Assembly (NCBI GenBank): GCA_013112555.1 | Contig: JABFGK010000002.1 | Span: 124,001-188,000, forward strand | DNA: 64,000 nucleotides | Origin: Planctomycetota bacterium | GTDB lineage: Bacteria > Planctomycetota > Phycisphaerae > Phycisphaerales > UBA5793 | Reading direction: 5' to 3' | Part shown: positions 47,500 through 57,582 of the stretch, one piece after another | How the letters are laid out: each line of letters starts with the position of its first letter | Numbering within the stretch: position 1 is the stretch's first letter | Made by a program: the position numbers and the translations under genes | The notes under the pieces: generated by a model | The model's database searches: none | What the model was told of the DNA's origin: nothing | Seen by the model: the letters and a program-made list of their open reading frames with translations, nothing else

Positions 47500-48234
47500 T
47501 GGCATGGCTCCTTTCATGCTCGCGCCAGCGTCGGTTGCGCGCATCATCACAACCTCTGCCTCGGCCCGGCAAGTGACCGTGACGCATCTTTGTCTGATTG
47601 AATGAGAACGAGACTGAACCGTCGAATCACCCCTGCCAGAGGTCCATCGAATCTTCGCGGGTTGGCTGGGCGCCTGACCGGATGATGGGGCAGCGTGTTT
47701 GCTGGGCACTCCTGATGCGTGATTGACGGTCGCAAGAGGGTGGGCAGCACAGGGGCTGGGCCATGATCCGTTCGCCGACGGGCAGCACACCGCAACTCGT
47801 ATGGAGGTCTGGATGCCGGGAGGTGCTCACCGGTGGGCGGGCCTGACACAGTGCCAGGGGCGCCCGGTCCTAAACCATCATCGCTTCGTTGCACGTGATG
47901 ATCGGATGCTTTTTGTTTCTTGTCTCGACAGTACTCCTCAAGTAGGTAGTCAGGGCTGTGTGGGTATGTGCTCCACTATAGCCTGCAAACCGGCGAGCCA
48001 GTAACCCGCAGGTTTACAGCAGCAGATGCAAGGCAACAGCCTGCCGGGCCCCGATGGAGAAGGGTGCCGGCACGGGAGGTGGGTTCTCCATCTTCTGCTC
48101 TCTGCATATTCGTACCATAATTACGATCTGATGCAAGCAATCTTAGGGGCAGTCCTGCAAATGAATCATCTTTTTTCAGGCACCGGGATTCCCCATGTAC
48201 CCATGCCGATGACAAAAACCGGACTGCCAGCCGT
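47500..48234. other. Spacer upstream of the pilus operon
   Basis: About 735 bases with no convincing gene. It must contain the promoter of the pilus operon. An AT-rich stretch with TTTTTTC lies at about 48100-48180. No tRNA or repeat of the families seen elsewhere was found. Confidence 0.5.
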
Positions 48235-48580
48235 CTATTCCTGCCTTCCATCACCGTAGCGGCTGATGCACAGGAGCAAAGACTCGGCCGCCGGGTGGAT
48301 CACGCTGTAAAACACCGCCCGCCCGTCCCGATGCTTGTCGACAATGCCGTGGGCTCTCATGTTGTTCAGATGCTGAGAGGCTGCCGCCGGGGCCAGGTCG
48401 ACGGCCAATGCCAGGTCCCCCACTGACATGGGCCCGCTCAGCATCAACTCAACCATTTTCAGCCGTTGAGGGTGCGCCCAGCACCCGAATGACCGGTGCC
48501 ACGCGCGTCAACACGTCCATCGGGATGCCCTCCTGATCCCGAATACAGGCTGCCGCCGCCTCCTTTTTCCGCTGAACCAT
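48235..48580 (-). CDS. ArsR-family transcriptional repressor, frame broken near 48478
   Basis: Two frames join to a 114-residue winged-helix repressor. The first part starts at ATG 48580 behind GAGGAG and reads MVQRKKEAAAACIRDQEG to VIRVLG. After one extra base near 48475-48482 it continues HPQRLKMVELMLSGPMSV, then the recognition helix region DLAPAAASQHLNNMRAHGIV and RDGRAVFYSV, typical of ArsR/SmtB proteins. The usual ELCVCDL metal site is missing, so it may sense something other than arsenic or a metal. A perfect palindrome just upstream is its probable operator. The sugar epimerase gene lies directly upstream on the same strand. Confidence 0.78.
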
Positions 48581-48605
48581 GCCCAATGCTCCTCAGAACA
48601 CGTCA

Positions 48606-48629
48606 ATATATCAACGAGTCATGATATAT
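48606..48629 (-). promoter_or_regulatory. Operator-like palindrome of the ArsR-family gene
   Basis: ATATATCA (48606-48613) and TGATATAT (48622-48629) form a perfect 8-base inverted repeat with an 8-base spacer. It lies 26 bases upstream of the repressor's ATG and 6 bases after the epimerase stop region. Such AT-rich palindromes are the usual ArsR/SmtB sites, so autorepression is likely. Confidence 0.65.
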
Positions 48630-48634
48630 GCATT

Positions 48635-49657
48635 CTAAGTGCTGGGCAAGGCCGCTGCCCGAGACAGGCCGGCCGTCACATCCGAGGAGACCGACAGGCG
48701 CGACGGCTGCTCATTGAGCCATCCCCACTGTCGGGCCAACCCGGCACTGAGTGTGGTCCGGGGCTCGTAGCCGAGTTCGGCACGGGCACGGGAGATGTCG
48801 GCCCACGTCCGCGTCACATCGCCGGCCTGCTCCGGCATCCACTGGATGTCGGCTGATCGACCCATCACCTGCTCAATCTCACGGATCAGGTCAAGCAAGG
48901 TGACTGGGTGCTCACCGCCGAGGTTGTAGGTTCGGCATGTTTCGCAGGAGCCGCACCGGTCCAGGGCTGCCAGCACCCCGCTGCAAATATCGTCGCAATA
49001 GGTGTAGTCGCGGCTGGTCGATCCGTCCCCATAAGCCGGGATCGGCTTGCCCGAGGCGATCAGAGCCATGAACTTCCGGATGGCCAAATCAGGCCGTTGG
49101 CGGGGCCCGTACACCGTAAAGAACCGGAGGATCGTGGTCGGCAGCCCGTGCAGATTCGAGGCCGTGCGAGCAAGCAGTTCCGTGGCTACTTTGGTGGCAG
49201 CATATGGGCTGATCGGGTTGCTGACATCGTCCGCCTCAGCGAACGGCACCTTCTTGTTGTTGCCGTAAACACTTGATGAACTGGCGATCACGACGCGATC
49301 AACGCCGTGCTTGATACAGACGTCAAGGATGTTCTGCGTCCCACAGACGTTCTGGTGCGCATACAACGCCGGGGCGAGAATGCTCGGTCGAACCCCGGCC
49401 CAGGCAGCCAGGTGGATCACTGCCTCAGGACGGGCATGAGCAAAGACATCGTGCATGGCCTGATGGTTCGTGACGTCAGCCTCGATGAAGTCAGCACCGG
49501 CTTTGACCGCCGACTCAGTATTCTCGAGTTTGACGGCTTTGTCGTAGAACGTCGTGTACGAGTCGACGGCAGTGACCTGATCCCCTCGCGCAAGCAGTGC
49601 ATCGCACAGATGTGAGCCGATAAACCCAGCGCCGCCGGTAACAAGGACTTTGGACAT
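48635..49657 (-). CDS. NAD-dependent sugar-nucleotide epimerase (extended SDR)
   Basis: A 340-residue extended short-chain dehydrogenase, related to UDP-glucose/UDP-glucuronate 4-epimerases. It has the NAD motif TGGAGFIGSH, HLAAWAGVRPSI, the catalytic Ser region ASSSSVYGNN, the YxxxK pair in SPYAATKVATE and the substrate-binding GDGSTSRDYTYCDD. It would interconvert nucleotide sugars for cell-surface glycan. GalE and glucuronate epimerases cannot be told apart here. The start is ATG 49657. The last 20 residues look unconserved. It is divergent from the LAB_N gene. Confidence 0.9.
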   Translation of the reverse strand: MSKVLVTGGAGFIGSHLCDALLARGDQVTAVDSYTTFYDKAVKLENTESAVKAGADFIEADVTNHQAMHDVFAHARPEAVIHLAAWAGVRPSILAPALYAHQNVCGTQNILDVCIKHGVDRVVIASSSSVYGNNKKVPFAEADDVSNPISPYAATKVATELLARTASNLHGLPTTILRFFTVYGPRQRPDLAIRKFMALIASGKPIPAYGDGSTSRDYTYCDDICSGVLAALDRCGSCETCRTYNLGGEHPVTLLDLIREIEQVMGRSADIQWMPEQAGDVTRTWADISRARAELGYEPRTTLSAGLARQWGWLNEQPSRLSVSSDVTAGLSRAAALPST

Positions 49658-49831
49658 GGCTGCATCGTACCGAGACAGACCGGATCGGCAAGCGGCCGCT
49701 GCAGATGTGAGCCCTGTGGGGACTGCCGCCTATGCTCTGGTCAGCGAGGATTCAGACTCGTCCACTGTGAGCAGGCCGCGGCACGACGCGACTCAGCCCC
49801 ACGATTCTGCCCCATCATTGAGGATGTGTGC

Positions 49832-50452
49832 ATGACCCAATCCCCCCACCATCGACGCGGCATGGTATTGCCGGCCCTGATACAGATCATCATGGTCCTC
49901 CTGGCTGCGACGGCGATCACGTCGTCAACCCTGGCAGTCCCACAGGACGAGACCGGAGACAGCAGCGACCCGGCTGCCGCAGAGTCACCACCCGCCGCCG
50001 GCGATCCTGATGAGACTGAGTCGACCGAATCGGCAGATCGGATTCTCATCCATCTGCCCAGCGGTCTCGAAGCCTGGTATCGGCCAGCCGATGACGGCAG
50101 CGGGGTGTACGTGCCTGCTGATGATGCGAGTCCATCACTGATCGCGCTGTGGAAGTCGAATCGCTGGATGGTCGGGCTACTAATCTTCGGATTCTGTGCC
50201 CAGATCGTGTTTATGGGACGCTTTGCAATCCAATGGATTGCGAGCGAGATCCGGAAAAAGAGCGTGGTCCCGGTCTCGTTCTGGTGGCTTAGTCTTGCCG
50301 GGGCCACCATGTTATTGTGCTATTTCGCGATGCGAGGTGACCCGGTGGGGATGGCCGGTCAGGCCTTCGGCTGGCCCATCTATGCAAGAAACCTGTGGCT
50401 GATCGCCAAAGAGCGCAGCCGTGTGGAAGCAGACGGTGCTGCTTTGTCGTAG
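49832..50452 (+). CDS. LAB_N-domain membrane protein
   Basis: A 206-residue membrane protein whose C-terminal half is the lipid-A-disaccharide-synthase N-terminal (LAB_N) domain. It reads IVFMGRFAIQWIASE, then SVVPVSFWWLSLAGATMLLCYFAMRGDPVGMAGQAFGW and PIYARNLWLI. The first part has a signal-like helix and an acidic linker. In other bacteria this domain occurs alone or before LpxB; it may be part of lipid handling. No LpxB catalytic domain is present. ATG 49832 is taken over GTG 49826. Confidence 0.85.
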   Translation: MTQSPHHRRGMVLPALIQIIMVLLAATAITSSTLAVPQDETGDSSDPAAAESPPAAGDPDETESTESADRILIHLPSGLEAWYRPADDGSGVYVPADDASPSLIALWKSNRWMVGLLIFGFCAQIVFMGRFAIQWIASEIRKKSVVPVSFWWLSLAGATMLLCYFAMRGDPVGMAGQAFGWPIYARNLWLIAKERSRVEADGAALS

Positions 50453-50482
50453 CGATATTGGAAGGGGGGCAGCCAAGCGAGA

Positions 50483-50872
50483 TTATGCGGTCCCGGTGCG
50501 GTCTGCCTGCCATTTGGCCGATGCCTGGGCAATGCTGCGGATCGCAGTCCCGAGGCTGGGGGTCAGCGCATCGAATTCGAGTGCGAGTTCGTATTGCCGC
50601 ATACGGAGCTTGGTGCTGCGAATCACCTTGGCACGGACTTCAACATCACCGGGCACGTTGACGAACCTGAGAATGCAGATATCACCGGACTTCACGTGCG
50701 GCTTCTTTTTTGTGACGATGCGGACCCCGGAGGCAGAAATGTCAAACACCGGGCCGAGATTGGTCTCCAGGAGATGACAGCGCAGGCGACCGTGTCGCCG
50801 CTTCTCGCCGGCCGATTCAGGGGCTTGCTTGGCCTCACCATTGTCTGACGGGAACAGCATACTGTCAGTCAT
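50483..50872 (-). CDS. PilZ-domain protein
   Basis: A 129-residue single-domain protein. RRHGRLRCHLLETNLG holds the RxxxR motif and FDISASGVRI holds the D/NxSxxG motif, the c-di-GMP-binding signature of PilZ. A beta-barrel follows (GDICILRFVNVPGDVEVRAKVIRSTKL). It could link c-di-GMP to motility or pili encoded nearby, which is inference. It converges with the LAB_N gene, 30 bases apart. Confidence 0.85.
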   Translation of the reverse strand: MTDSMLFPSDNGEAKQAPESAGEKRRHGRLRCHLLETNLGPVFDISASGVRIVTKKKPHVKSGDICILRFVNVPGDVEVRAKVIRSTKLRMRQYELALEFDALTPSLGTAIRSIAQASAKWQADRTGTA

Positions 50873-51224
50873 CGGTGCTTTTTGCAGTACTTATTAATGC
50901 CGGCACCCGAAAACATACGTAGGGATATGATGATCTGACCTCACACATCCCCGACAGACGCGTTCAGCACGTCCTGGGGCCCACTCAACGGCTCGAGTGG
51001 GTAGCAATAGCAAGAAAATATTATTTGCTGGATATTATTGCAGGAAACTGCTACTGTGGTATCCTCCAGGTGACACAGCAGGGGAGACCCCGGGGTCAGG
51101 TCTGGTAATCTGGACCGTGAGGGAGAACCCGGTAATGTTGATGGCATTGACAGTGCATCTCTCGTGACCGCTGGTGTACGAGAGAGGGCGTGATGGGCAA
51201 CAGAAGGTACGGATCGCGAATCCA
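50873..51224. other. Divergent spacer between the PilZ and ptsI-like genes
   Basis: About 350 bases between genes transcribed away from each other. It includes an AT-rich stretch (AAGAAAATATTATTTGCTGG, about 51012-51031) that may hold a promoter. No gene is seen. Confidence 0.5.
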
Positions 51225-52985
51225 ATGAAGATACTGAAGGGCATAGGGGTCTCCCCAGGCGTGATCATCGGTCGTGCTTTTGTGCTCGATGACATTACGG
51301 AACATGTCCCACGCCGGCTGATCCCTGCCGATGACGTTCAACACCAGCAGGATCGGCTGCGCGATGCGGTGGCGAACTCGATTGCCGAGTTATCGGGACT
51401 GCGAGAGCGTGTTGCCACCGAAGTTGATCTTGAGGCAGCCAATATTCTCGACTTCCATATTGGCCTGCTCTCGGATGCGCATTTTATTGACCCCATTCTG
51501 ACCCGGATCGATACGGAGCATGTGACTGCCCAGTATGCCGTCACAAAGGAAATCCAGGCCCTGGCAGACCGGTTCCTTGAGATGGACCATGAGGCATTTC
51601 GATCCAAGGTGTCGGATCTGATGGATCTGGATCGGCGACTGCTGCGTCATTTGATCGGTGAGACGCGCGATCGGCTGCGACACCTGTCCGGCGAGGCAGT
51701 GCTGATTGCCCGAGATCTCACGCCGAGTCAGACCGTTGGCCTCGATACCGCCCATACCAAAGCCATTTCAACTGATGCCGGCGGGCGGACGAGTCATACC
51801 TCGATCATGGCCCGGTCACTCGGGATTCCGGCGGTTGTCGGGCTTGGCCGAGCCGTGGCCGAGACGGTGGATGATGATCAAGTCATCGTGGATGGCGATC
51901 AGGGTATGCTCATCATTCACCCGAATGAGAAGACACTTGAACGCTATCGGCAGCGAATTGACCAGCACCAGGCCTACAAGATCAGCCTGCGTGACCTCGC
52001 AGACCTGCCGGCCAAAACATTGGATGGCGAGCGGATCAACCTGTACGGGAACATCGAGTTCGCCAGCGAGGTCGAAATCGTCAAGCGGAATGGGGGCGAC
52101 GGAGTCGGGCTGTTCCGCAGCGAATTCCTGTATCTTGCCTACGATCGGGAGCCATCGGTTGAGGAGCACTATGACGCCTATTCGACGGCGGTCCGTCTGA
52201 GCGAAGGAAGACCGCTCACGATCCGGACACTGGACCTGGGATCGGACAAGTACACCCAGAGCCGGGCGGTGTCTCCGGAACGGAATCCGGCACTCGGTTG
52301 CCGGTCGATTCGGTATTGCCTGCAGCACCTTCCCTTGTTCAAACGACAGGTTCGAGCACTGCTTCAGGCCTCGGCTCTCGGGCCGCTGCGGATCATGTTT
52401 CCCCTGGTTACAAGCCCGTCTGAGCTGCGTCAGGCACGGATGGTGGTCCATGACATCATGGAGGATCTGGATGATGAGGGGATTGAATATGACCCGAATA
52501 TCCCGATCGGGATCATGGTTGAGGCCCCCTCTGCAGCCCTGATGTCACACATTTTTGCGCGTGAGGTCGATTTCATGTCGATCGGCACGAATGACCTGAT
52601 CCAATACACGCTGGCAGTCGACAGAACGAATGAACGGGTCGCGAATCTGTATTCTGCTGCCCATCCGTCCATTCTGAGGCTGATCAAGGACGTGATCCGG
52701 GCCGGTCGCCGCCATGACGTCGAGGTCAGCCTGTGCGGCGAGATTGCCAGCGACACCGACTACGTCATGTTGCTACTTGGTTTGGGATTGCGTAGCCTTT
52801 CGCTGGTCCCGTCAGCAATTCCTGACGTTAAGAGGATTATCCGCTCAGTCGAACTGAGCCGCTGCCAGCGGATTGCCCGCAGGGCAGGATCATTTGATTC
52901 AGACAGACAAGTCCTGAATTATATTCGGGAGGAGACTCGCAAAGTAACCCCCGACGGGGACCGTAGCGGGCGTTCCGGTGATTAG
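51225..52985 (+). CDS. ptsI: Phosphoenolpyruvate-protein phosphotransferase (PTS enzyme I)
   Basis: Enzyme I takes phosphate from PEP and passes it to HPr. The 586-residue product opens LKGIGVSPGVIIGRAFVL. The phosphohistidine is in GGRTSHTSIMARSLG (His191), and PEP-site motifs LTIRTLDLGSDK, GCRSIRYCL, EAPSAAL, MSIGTNDLIQYTLAVDR and SLCGEIASD are present. ATG 51225 is chosen over an upstream frame because homology starts at once. No HPr or sugar permease gene is in the window, so it may serve a regulatory PTS. Transcribed alone. Confidence 0.93.
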   Translation: MKILKGIGVSPGVIIGRAFVLDDITEHVPRRLIPADDVQHQQDRLRDAVANSIAELSGLRERVATEVDLEAANILDFHIGLLSDAHFIDPILTRIDTEHVTAQYAVTKEIQALADRFLEMDHEAFRSKVSDLMDLDRRLLRHLIGETRDRLRHLSGEAVLIARDLTPSQTVGLDTAHTKAISTDAGGRTSHTSIMARSLGIPAVVGLGRAVAETVDDDQVIVDGDQGMLIIHPNEKTLERYRQRIDQHQAYKISLRDLADLPAKTLDGERINLYGNIEFASEVEIVKRNGGDGVGLFRSEFLYLAYDREPSVEEHYDAYSTAVRLSEGRPLTIRTLDLGSDKYTQSRAVSPERNPALGCRSIRYCLQHLPLFKRQVRALLQASALGPLRIMFPLVTSPSELRQARMVVHDIMEDLDDEGIEYDPNIPIGIMVEAPSAALMSHIFAREVDFMSIGTNDLIQYTLAVDRTNERVANLYSAAHPSILRLIKDVIRAGRRHDVEVSLCGEIASDTDYVMLLLGLGLRSLSLVPSAIPDVKRIIRSVELSRCQRIARRAGSFDSDRQVLNYIREETRKVTPDGDRSGRSGD

Positions 52986-53799
52986 GAGAGACAGGACCCA
53001 CCGATAATGATCGAGTGGAGATCGTTTCCAGCACCGACACCAAACTCAGAGCGTTCCCATCCCGGTCGGTCGAGAAAAGTACTACCAGGTACCCGAACAC
53101 ACACAGAAGGACACACAACACAACAACGGCTCGACAAGGCGACGCACATGCTCCCTGCTGCGACTGTACCCATTTGCGGTGTACCAGCGTACACCCGGGC
53201 GTAAGTACCGCAAGGGCAGAGAGCCCAGTAGGACCCGACTGAGACCGTCACCTGCACGCGCAGGATGACGCAGGACACGTTGGGTCGCGCTGGTGCGACA
53301 CTTCTCGCGGATCAGACCGCCTGCCATCGCCTCACGGCGAGCCACTACAGCCATTTCATTTGCCCGGAGGTTCTTGTTCACACGCCAAAGCCACGTCATG
53401 GAAGCCCATTTCTGATCAGATTGAAGCGGTGCGCCCCTGCTGAGACAGCCGTCCAGTCCAGGGGCACGGCTGCATGCCGATCACAAGTGAGGCCACGAAT
53501 CAGGCACGGCCTGGTTCGGATTCCAGCGGACTCTCAAGTCCGAACGAACGTGGGAGGTGGGTGGCGCCCCGACAGCGATGACGATTGACGTCTTCGCTGA
53601 TCTGCAGCGCGATGGGACTGCGAACCGGCCAGGGTGCACTGCACCGGGAGCCGAGTCGCACTTCCAGAGATGAATCTCGAACCACTTGGAGTCGGATCAT
53701 GTCAAGACAGGAATGACGGCGGCAGATCCATCGCGCCGTGCCACGAAACGACGGCGGGAACCACGGGCAAGTGCGATCGCAGGAAGAAGATCGTACGCA
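52986..53799. other. Spacer between the enzyme I and RNase E/G genes
   Basis: About 815 bases without a gene I can support. Long 5' regions are common before RNase E genes, whose mRNA leader is often a regulatory target. I see no known riboswitch or terminator. Confidence 0.5.
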
Positions 53800-56301
53800 A
53801 TGAGTAATCCATCACAACACATGATCGTGAACTATGTTCCGGACGAGGAATGTCGCATTGCCATTCTCGAATCGGGACGACTCGAGGAGTTCTACGCCGA
53901 GCGCGTGGAATCTCCGGATGGGGCCGGCCACGTCGGCAACATCTATCTGGGCAAGGTGGTCAACGTCGAATCATCGATTCAGGCTGCCTTCATTGACTTC
54001 GGGATCGGGCGGAACGGCTTTCTCCATATTTCCGACCTGCATCCTCGCTACTTTGCCTCGTCAGACCGTGAAGAGAAAGAGACGGTCGGCCATAAGACCC
54101 CGCATCGGCATCGCCCGCCGATCCAATCATGCTTGTCACGCGGCCAGGAAATCATGGTGCAGGTGCTCAAGGAAGGAATCGGGAGTAAAGGCCCGACGCT
54201 GACGAGCTACCTGTCGATCCCAGGCCGATACCTTGTCCTCATGCCCCACATGGAGCGATCCGGTGTGTCGCGCAAGGTTGAGGATATCGAAGAGCGCCGG
54301 TCGCTGCGCGATGCCATGGATTCACTCGAACTCCCGGAGGGGTTCGGATTCATCGTCCGCACGGCCGCATATGGGCGCCCGAAGACGGAGTTGAAGCGTG
54401 ACCTGTCGTATCTCCAGCGTCTGTGGAAAGCCATTACGAAAAAGCAAAGTGCGCAGAAGGCGCCCTGTGAGTTGTATGCGGAGTCGGACCTGCTGATCCG
54501 GACCATCCGCGATGTCATGTCGCCGGATGTGAAGCGCATCGTCATCGATGATGAGGGTGCCCTGAAGCGCGTCGACGAATTTCTCGGGGTCGTCGCCCCA
54601 CGCCGTCGATCCGCCTCCATCGAAGCCTTTGATCGCTCGGTACCCATATTCCACTACTTCGGGATTGAAGAACAAATCCGGCAGATTCACGCTCGAACCG
54701 TGCCACTGCCGTCAGGCGGGTCCCTCGTCATCGATTCAACGGAAGCGATGGTGACGATTGACGTGAACTCGGGGCGCATGCGACAGAGCCACGATGCTGA
54801 GACGACGGCCTATCGTGCCAATCTCGAAGCCGTTGATGAGATTACGCGACAACTCCGGCTCCGCGACCTGGGGGGCCTGGTCGTCCTTGACCTGATCGAT
54901 ATGCGATCGCGGAATCATCAACGTGATGTGGAAAACCAACTGCGTGCGAAACTCAAGCGGGATCGAGCCAAGACGGAGTTTCTCCGGATCAGCCGCTTCG
55001 GCATCCTTGAAATGACCCGGCAGCGGATGCGGCCCTCGCTGAATCGATCGTACTTCATTGAGTGCCCAGCCTGCCAGGGGCGCGGGCATGTGAAGAATGC
55101 GGATACGACGGCCGTCGAGTCCATGCGGGAGTTGGCGTACCTCTTGCATCATCCCAAGGTGGCTCGGGCAGAAATGGTCGTGGCAGATTCGGTGGCTGCC
55201 ACCATTCTGAGTCGGTTCCGCAGGCCGCTGACGACGCTCGAGGATGCGACAGGGACAACGGTCCTGATCCGGATCAGCAAGGCCATCGCGACCGACCGAG
55301 TCGACTTCTACATCTATGACGACGCCAATGCCGACCTTGATATCGACCGGCTGGAGCATCAGAACGCCGGGACCGCATCGAAGAAGGCACCGACGAAGTC
55401 GACATCCGGTACCGGCACATCAGCCTCATCCGGCAGACGATCCGACAGGACGAGGCAGGATACACCGAGCAAGCAACAGAGTGATGCCAGGGACACGGAC
55501 GACACCCAGGATGAGAAGGCGGAATCGAGCGGCAAGGGCCGGCGAAGGCGAGGGCGCCGCAAGAGTTCGGCCAGGAAGGCGGCTGAATCGCAGGCTGAAG
55601 GCAGCGTGGAGACGGTCGCCGAAGAGGCAACACCCGTGGCGATAGATGACCGGGAGCAGGCTGACACCACAAGCCAACCGAAGAAACGCAAGACCCGCAG
55701 GAAGAGACGAAGCCGCAAGGCGGCTAGTGGTGCTGCCGGTGATCCTGAATCAGCGGCCGAGCAGACGACGGCAGAGGCGGTCAGTGATGGCACATCCGAC
55801 CCGACGCAGGATGGGGCCCGTGAACCGGATGACCAGGAGCAGGAGCCTGTGAAAAAGAAGAAGCGGACCCGTCGTCGCTCGAAGCGGACCACAACAAAGA
55901 GCAAAGCACAGGGAGCCGACGCCGAGTCCCAGCAGGAAGGCGACACGGCTGCCACTTCCGACGATCAGATCACGACCGAACAACCAAAGGAGGCGGCCCA
56001 GTCGGGGAGCGAGCCCGAGTCGAAGTCGACCTCCAAGAAGAAGTCTCGTTCTCGTCGTTCCCGGAAGAAGACGTCCGGTTCGTCTGATGCTCAGTCAGAC
56101 GGGACGGCCGGGTCGAAGTCAGCCGATCGGAAGTCGGCACCCGAGGCCGGGGCATCATCTCCAGCATCGCCCCCGGCATCTGAATCGAAGACGGCCGGTG
56201 AACAGACTGTGGTTGTCACGGGAAATGGTACGGGAACGAAGAAGAAGAGCGGGCGCAGCCTGTATGGCTCTCAACGACGACGCCGGACCCACGGTGCCTG
56301 A
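53800..56301 (+). CDS. Ribonuclease E/G
   Basis: An 833-residue RNase E/G that cleaves single-stranded RNA and drives mRNA decay and rRNA/tRNA maturation. The N-terminus reads IAILESGRLEEFYAER and GNIYLGKVVNVESSIQAAFIDFG, the S1 domain. Catalytic acids are in VTIDVNSGRM and LDLIDMRSRNHQRDVE. The zinc link is CPACQGRGH. The last about 310 residues (from about 520) are a disordered, strongly charged tail with repeated KKRKTRRKRRSRK-like blocks alternating with acidic runs, probably an RNA-binding scaffold like that of RNase E. ATG 53800 follows a GGAAG site at a longish distance. Confidence 0.92.
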   Translation: MSNPSQHMIVNYVPDEECRIAILESGRLEEFYAERVESPDGAGHVGNIYLGKVVNVESSIQAAFIDFGIGRNGFLHISDLHPRYFASSDREEKETVGHKTPHRHRPPIQSCLSRGQEIMVQVLKEGIGSKGPTLTSYLSIPGRYLVLMPHMERSGVSRKVEDIEERRSLRDAMDSLELPEGFGFIVRTAAYGRPKTELKRDLSYLQRLWKAITKKQSAQKAPCELYAESDLLIRTIRDVMSPDVKRIVIDDEGALKRVDEFLGVVAPRRRSASIEAFDRSVPIFHYFGIEEQIRQIHARTVPLPSGGSLVIDSTEAMVTIDVNSGRMRQSHDAETTAYRANLEAVDEITRQLRLRDLGGLVVLDLIDMRSRNHQRDVENQLRAKLKRDRAKTEFLRISRFGILEMTRQRMRPSLNRSYFIECPACQGRGHVKNADTTAVESMRELAYLLHHPKVARAEMVVADSVAATILSRFRRPLTTLEDATGTTVLIRISKAIATDRVDFYIYDDANADLDIDRLEHQNAGTASKKAPTKSTSGTGTSASSGRRSDRTRQDTPSKQQSDARDTDDTQDEKAESSGKGRRRRGRRKSSARKAAESQAEGSVETVAEEATPVAIDDREQADTTSQPKKRKTRRKRRSRKAASGAAGDPESAAEQTTAEAVSDGTSDPTQDGAREPDDQEQEPVKKKKRTRRRSKRTTTKSKAQGADAESQQEGDTAATSDDQITTEQPKEAAQSGSEPESKSTSKKKSRSRRSRKKTSGSSDAQSDGTAGSKSADRKSAPEAGASSPASPPASESKTAGEQTVVVTGNGTGTKKKSGRSLYGSQRRRRTHGA

Positions 56302-56352
56302 TCGACTCACACCAACCGACCGATCCGTGACCGTCATTTCAGGATACAGGGA

Positions 56353-57579
56353 ATGCCACAGCCCCCGAAGCGCATCATCGTCCTCGGCTCAACCGGCTCA
56401 ATCGGGACGAGTGCGCTTGATGTGATTGAGCATCTGAATGCCGGGGGCACTGTGAAGTACGAGATCGTGGGACTGGCATGTTCCAGCAGTATTGACACGC
56501 TGTCGCAGCAGGTGCAGCAGCATCAGGTGCAGCACGTGGCGATCGCGGACACGGACGCGGCATCGGTGTTCAAGTCCCAGTATGCCGTGACGGACTGCAC
56601 CGTCCGATGTGGCGAGCAAGCCGTGGTCGATTTGATCGAGACGGTCCAAGCCGACCTGGTCGTGGCGGCCATGGTCGGGGCAGCGGGGCTGCAGGCAGTG
56701 GTCACGGCCATTACGCGCGGGTGTGATATCGCGCTGGCCAACAAGGAAACGCTCGTAGCCGGCGGTGCCTGCGTCATGCCGTTGGCGGAACACCATGGGG
56801 TGCGCGTTCTGCCGGTCGACTCCGAGCACTCCGCGGTTTTCCAGTGTCTTCATGCGTGCGCGCCTCATGCTCTCAACGAATCGCATGGCCCCTGTGGCCA
56901 CGGGATGACCTCACAAGTCCGGCAGGTGGTGCTGACGGCCTCAGGCGGGCCGTTCCGATCGTGGGAGAAATCACGGATTGAACAGGCCGGTGTTGAAGAG
57001 GCACTGAATCACCCGACGTGGAACATGGGCCGCAAGATCACAATCGACTCGGCCTCGCTGTTTAACAAGGCACTCGAACTGATCGAGGCCCATTGGCTCT
57101 TCGGCCTGCCGAATGATCGTCTTGATGCCATCGTGCACCCCCAGTCGATCGTGCACAGTTTCGTGGAGTTCGTCGACGGATCGATCATTGCCCAGATGGG
57201 TCAACCGGACATGCGCACGCCGATCCAGTATGCGCTGACATACCCGGATCGACTTCCCGGAAACGGCAGCAGCCGGCTGGATTGGGCAACAATGAGCCGG
57301 CTGGATTTCGAAGCGGTGGACCATGACCGGTTCCCGGCCCTGGCCCTGGCTCGCCGGGTCATTGACGCCGGCGGGACGGCCGGTGCGGTTTTTAACGCTG
57401 CCAATGAAGTTGCGGTGAACGCGTTTCTGGCTGGTACAATCAGGTTCGGGAGTATCAGCAGACTTGTGGCCCGAGCACTTGATGAAATCGAGATCCAGGC
57501 AGCAACGACGCTTGATGCGATCCTGGAGCGTGATCGGCTCACGAGGGCCACGGTACAGGCGTGGATTGACAGGGGCTAG
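56353..57579 (+). CDS. dxr: 1-deoxy-D-xylulose 5-phosphate reductoisomerase
   Basis: DXR makes MEP from DXP, the committed step of the non-mevalonate isoprenoid pathway. The 408-residue product has the NADPH motif VLGSTGSIGTSALDVI, ALANKETLVAGG, PVDSEHSAVFQCL (metal-binding acid), LTASGGPFR, NHPTWNMGRKITIDSASL and HPQSIVHSFVEF. Length and all motifs fit. It precedes a small membrane gene by three bases and an RseP protease gene, an order often seen (dxr-rseP), suggesting one operon. Confidence 0.96.
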   Translation: MPQPPKRIIVLGSTGSIGTSALDVIEHLNAGGTVKYEIVGLACSSSIDTLSQQVQQHQVQHVAIADTDAASVFKSQYAVTDCTVRCGEQAVVDLIETVQADLVVAAMVGAAGLQAVVTAITRGCDIALANKETLVAGGACVMPLAEHHGVRVLPVDSEHSAVFQCLHACAPHALNESHGPCGHGMTSQVRQVVLTASGGPFRSWEKSRIEQAGVEEALNHPTWNMGRKITIDSASLFNKALELIEAHWLFGLPNDRLDAIVHPQSIVHSFVEFVDGSIIAQMGQPDMRTPIQYALTYPDRLPGNGSSRLDWATMSRLDFEAVDHDRFPALALARRVIDAGGTAGAVFNAANEVAVNAFLAGTIRFGSISRLVARALDEIEIQAATTLDAILERDRLTRATVQAWIDRG

Positions 57580-57582
57580 GCC

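Noticed and set aside
47500-48234. Small open frames in the spacer before the pilus operon
   Set aside because: No ribosome site, domain or codon character.
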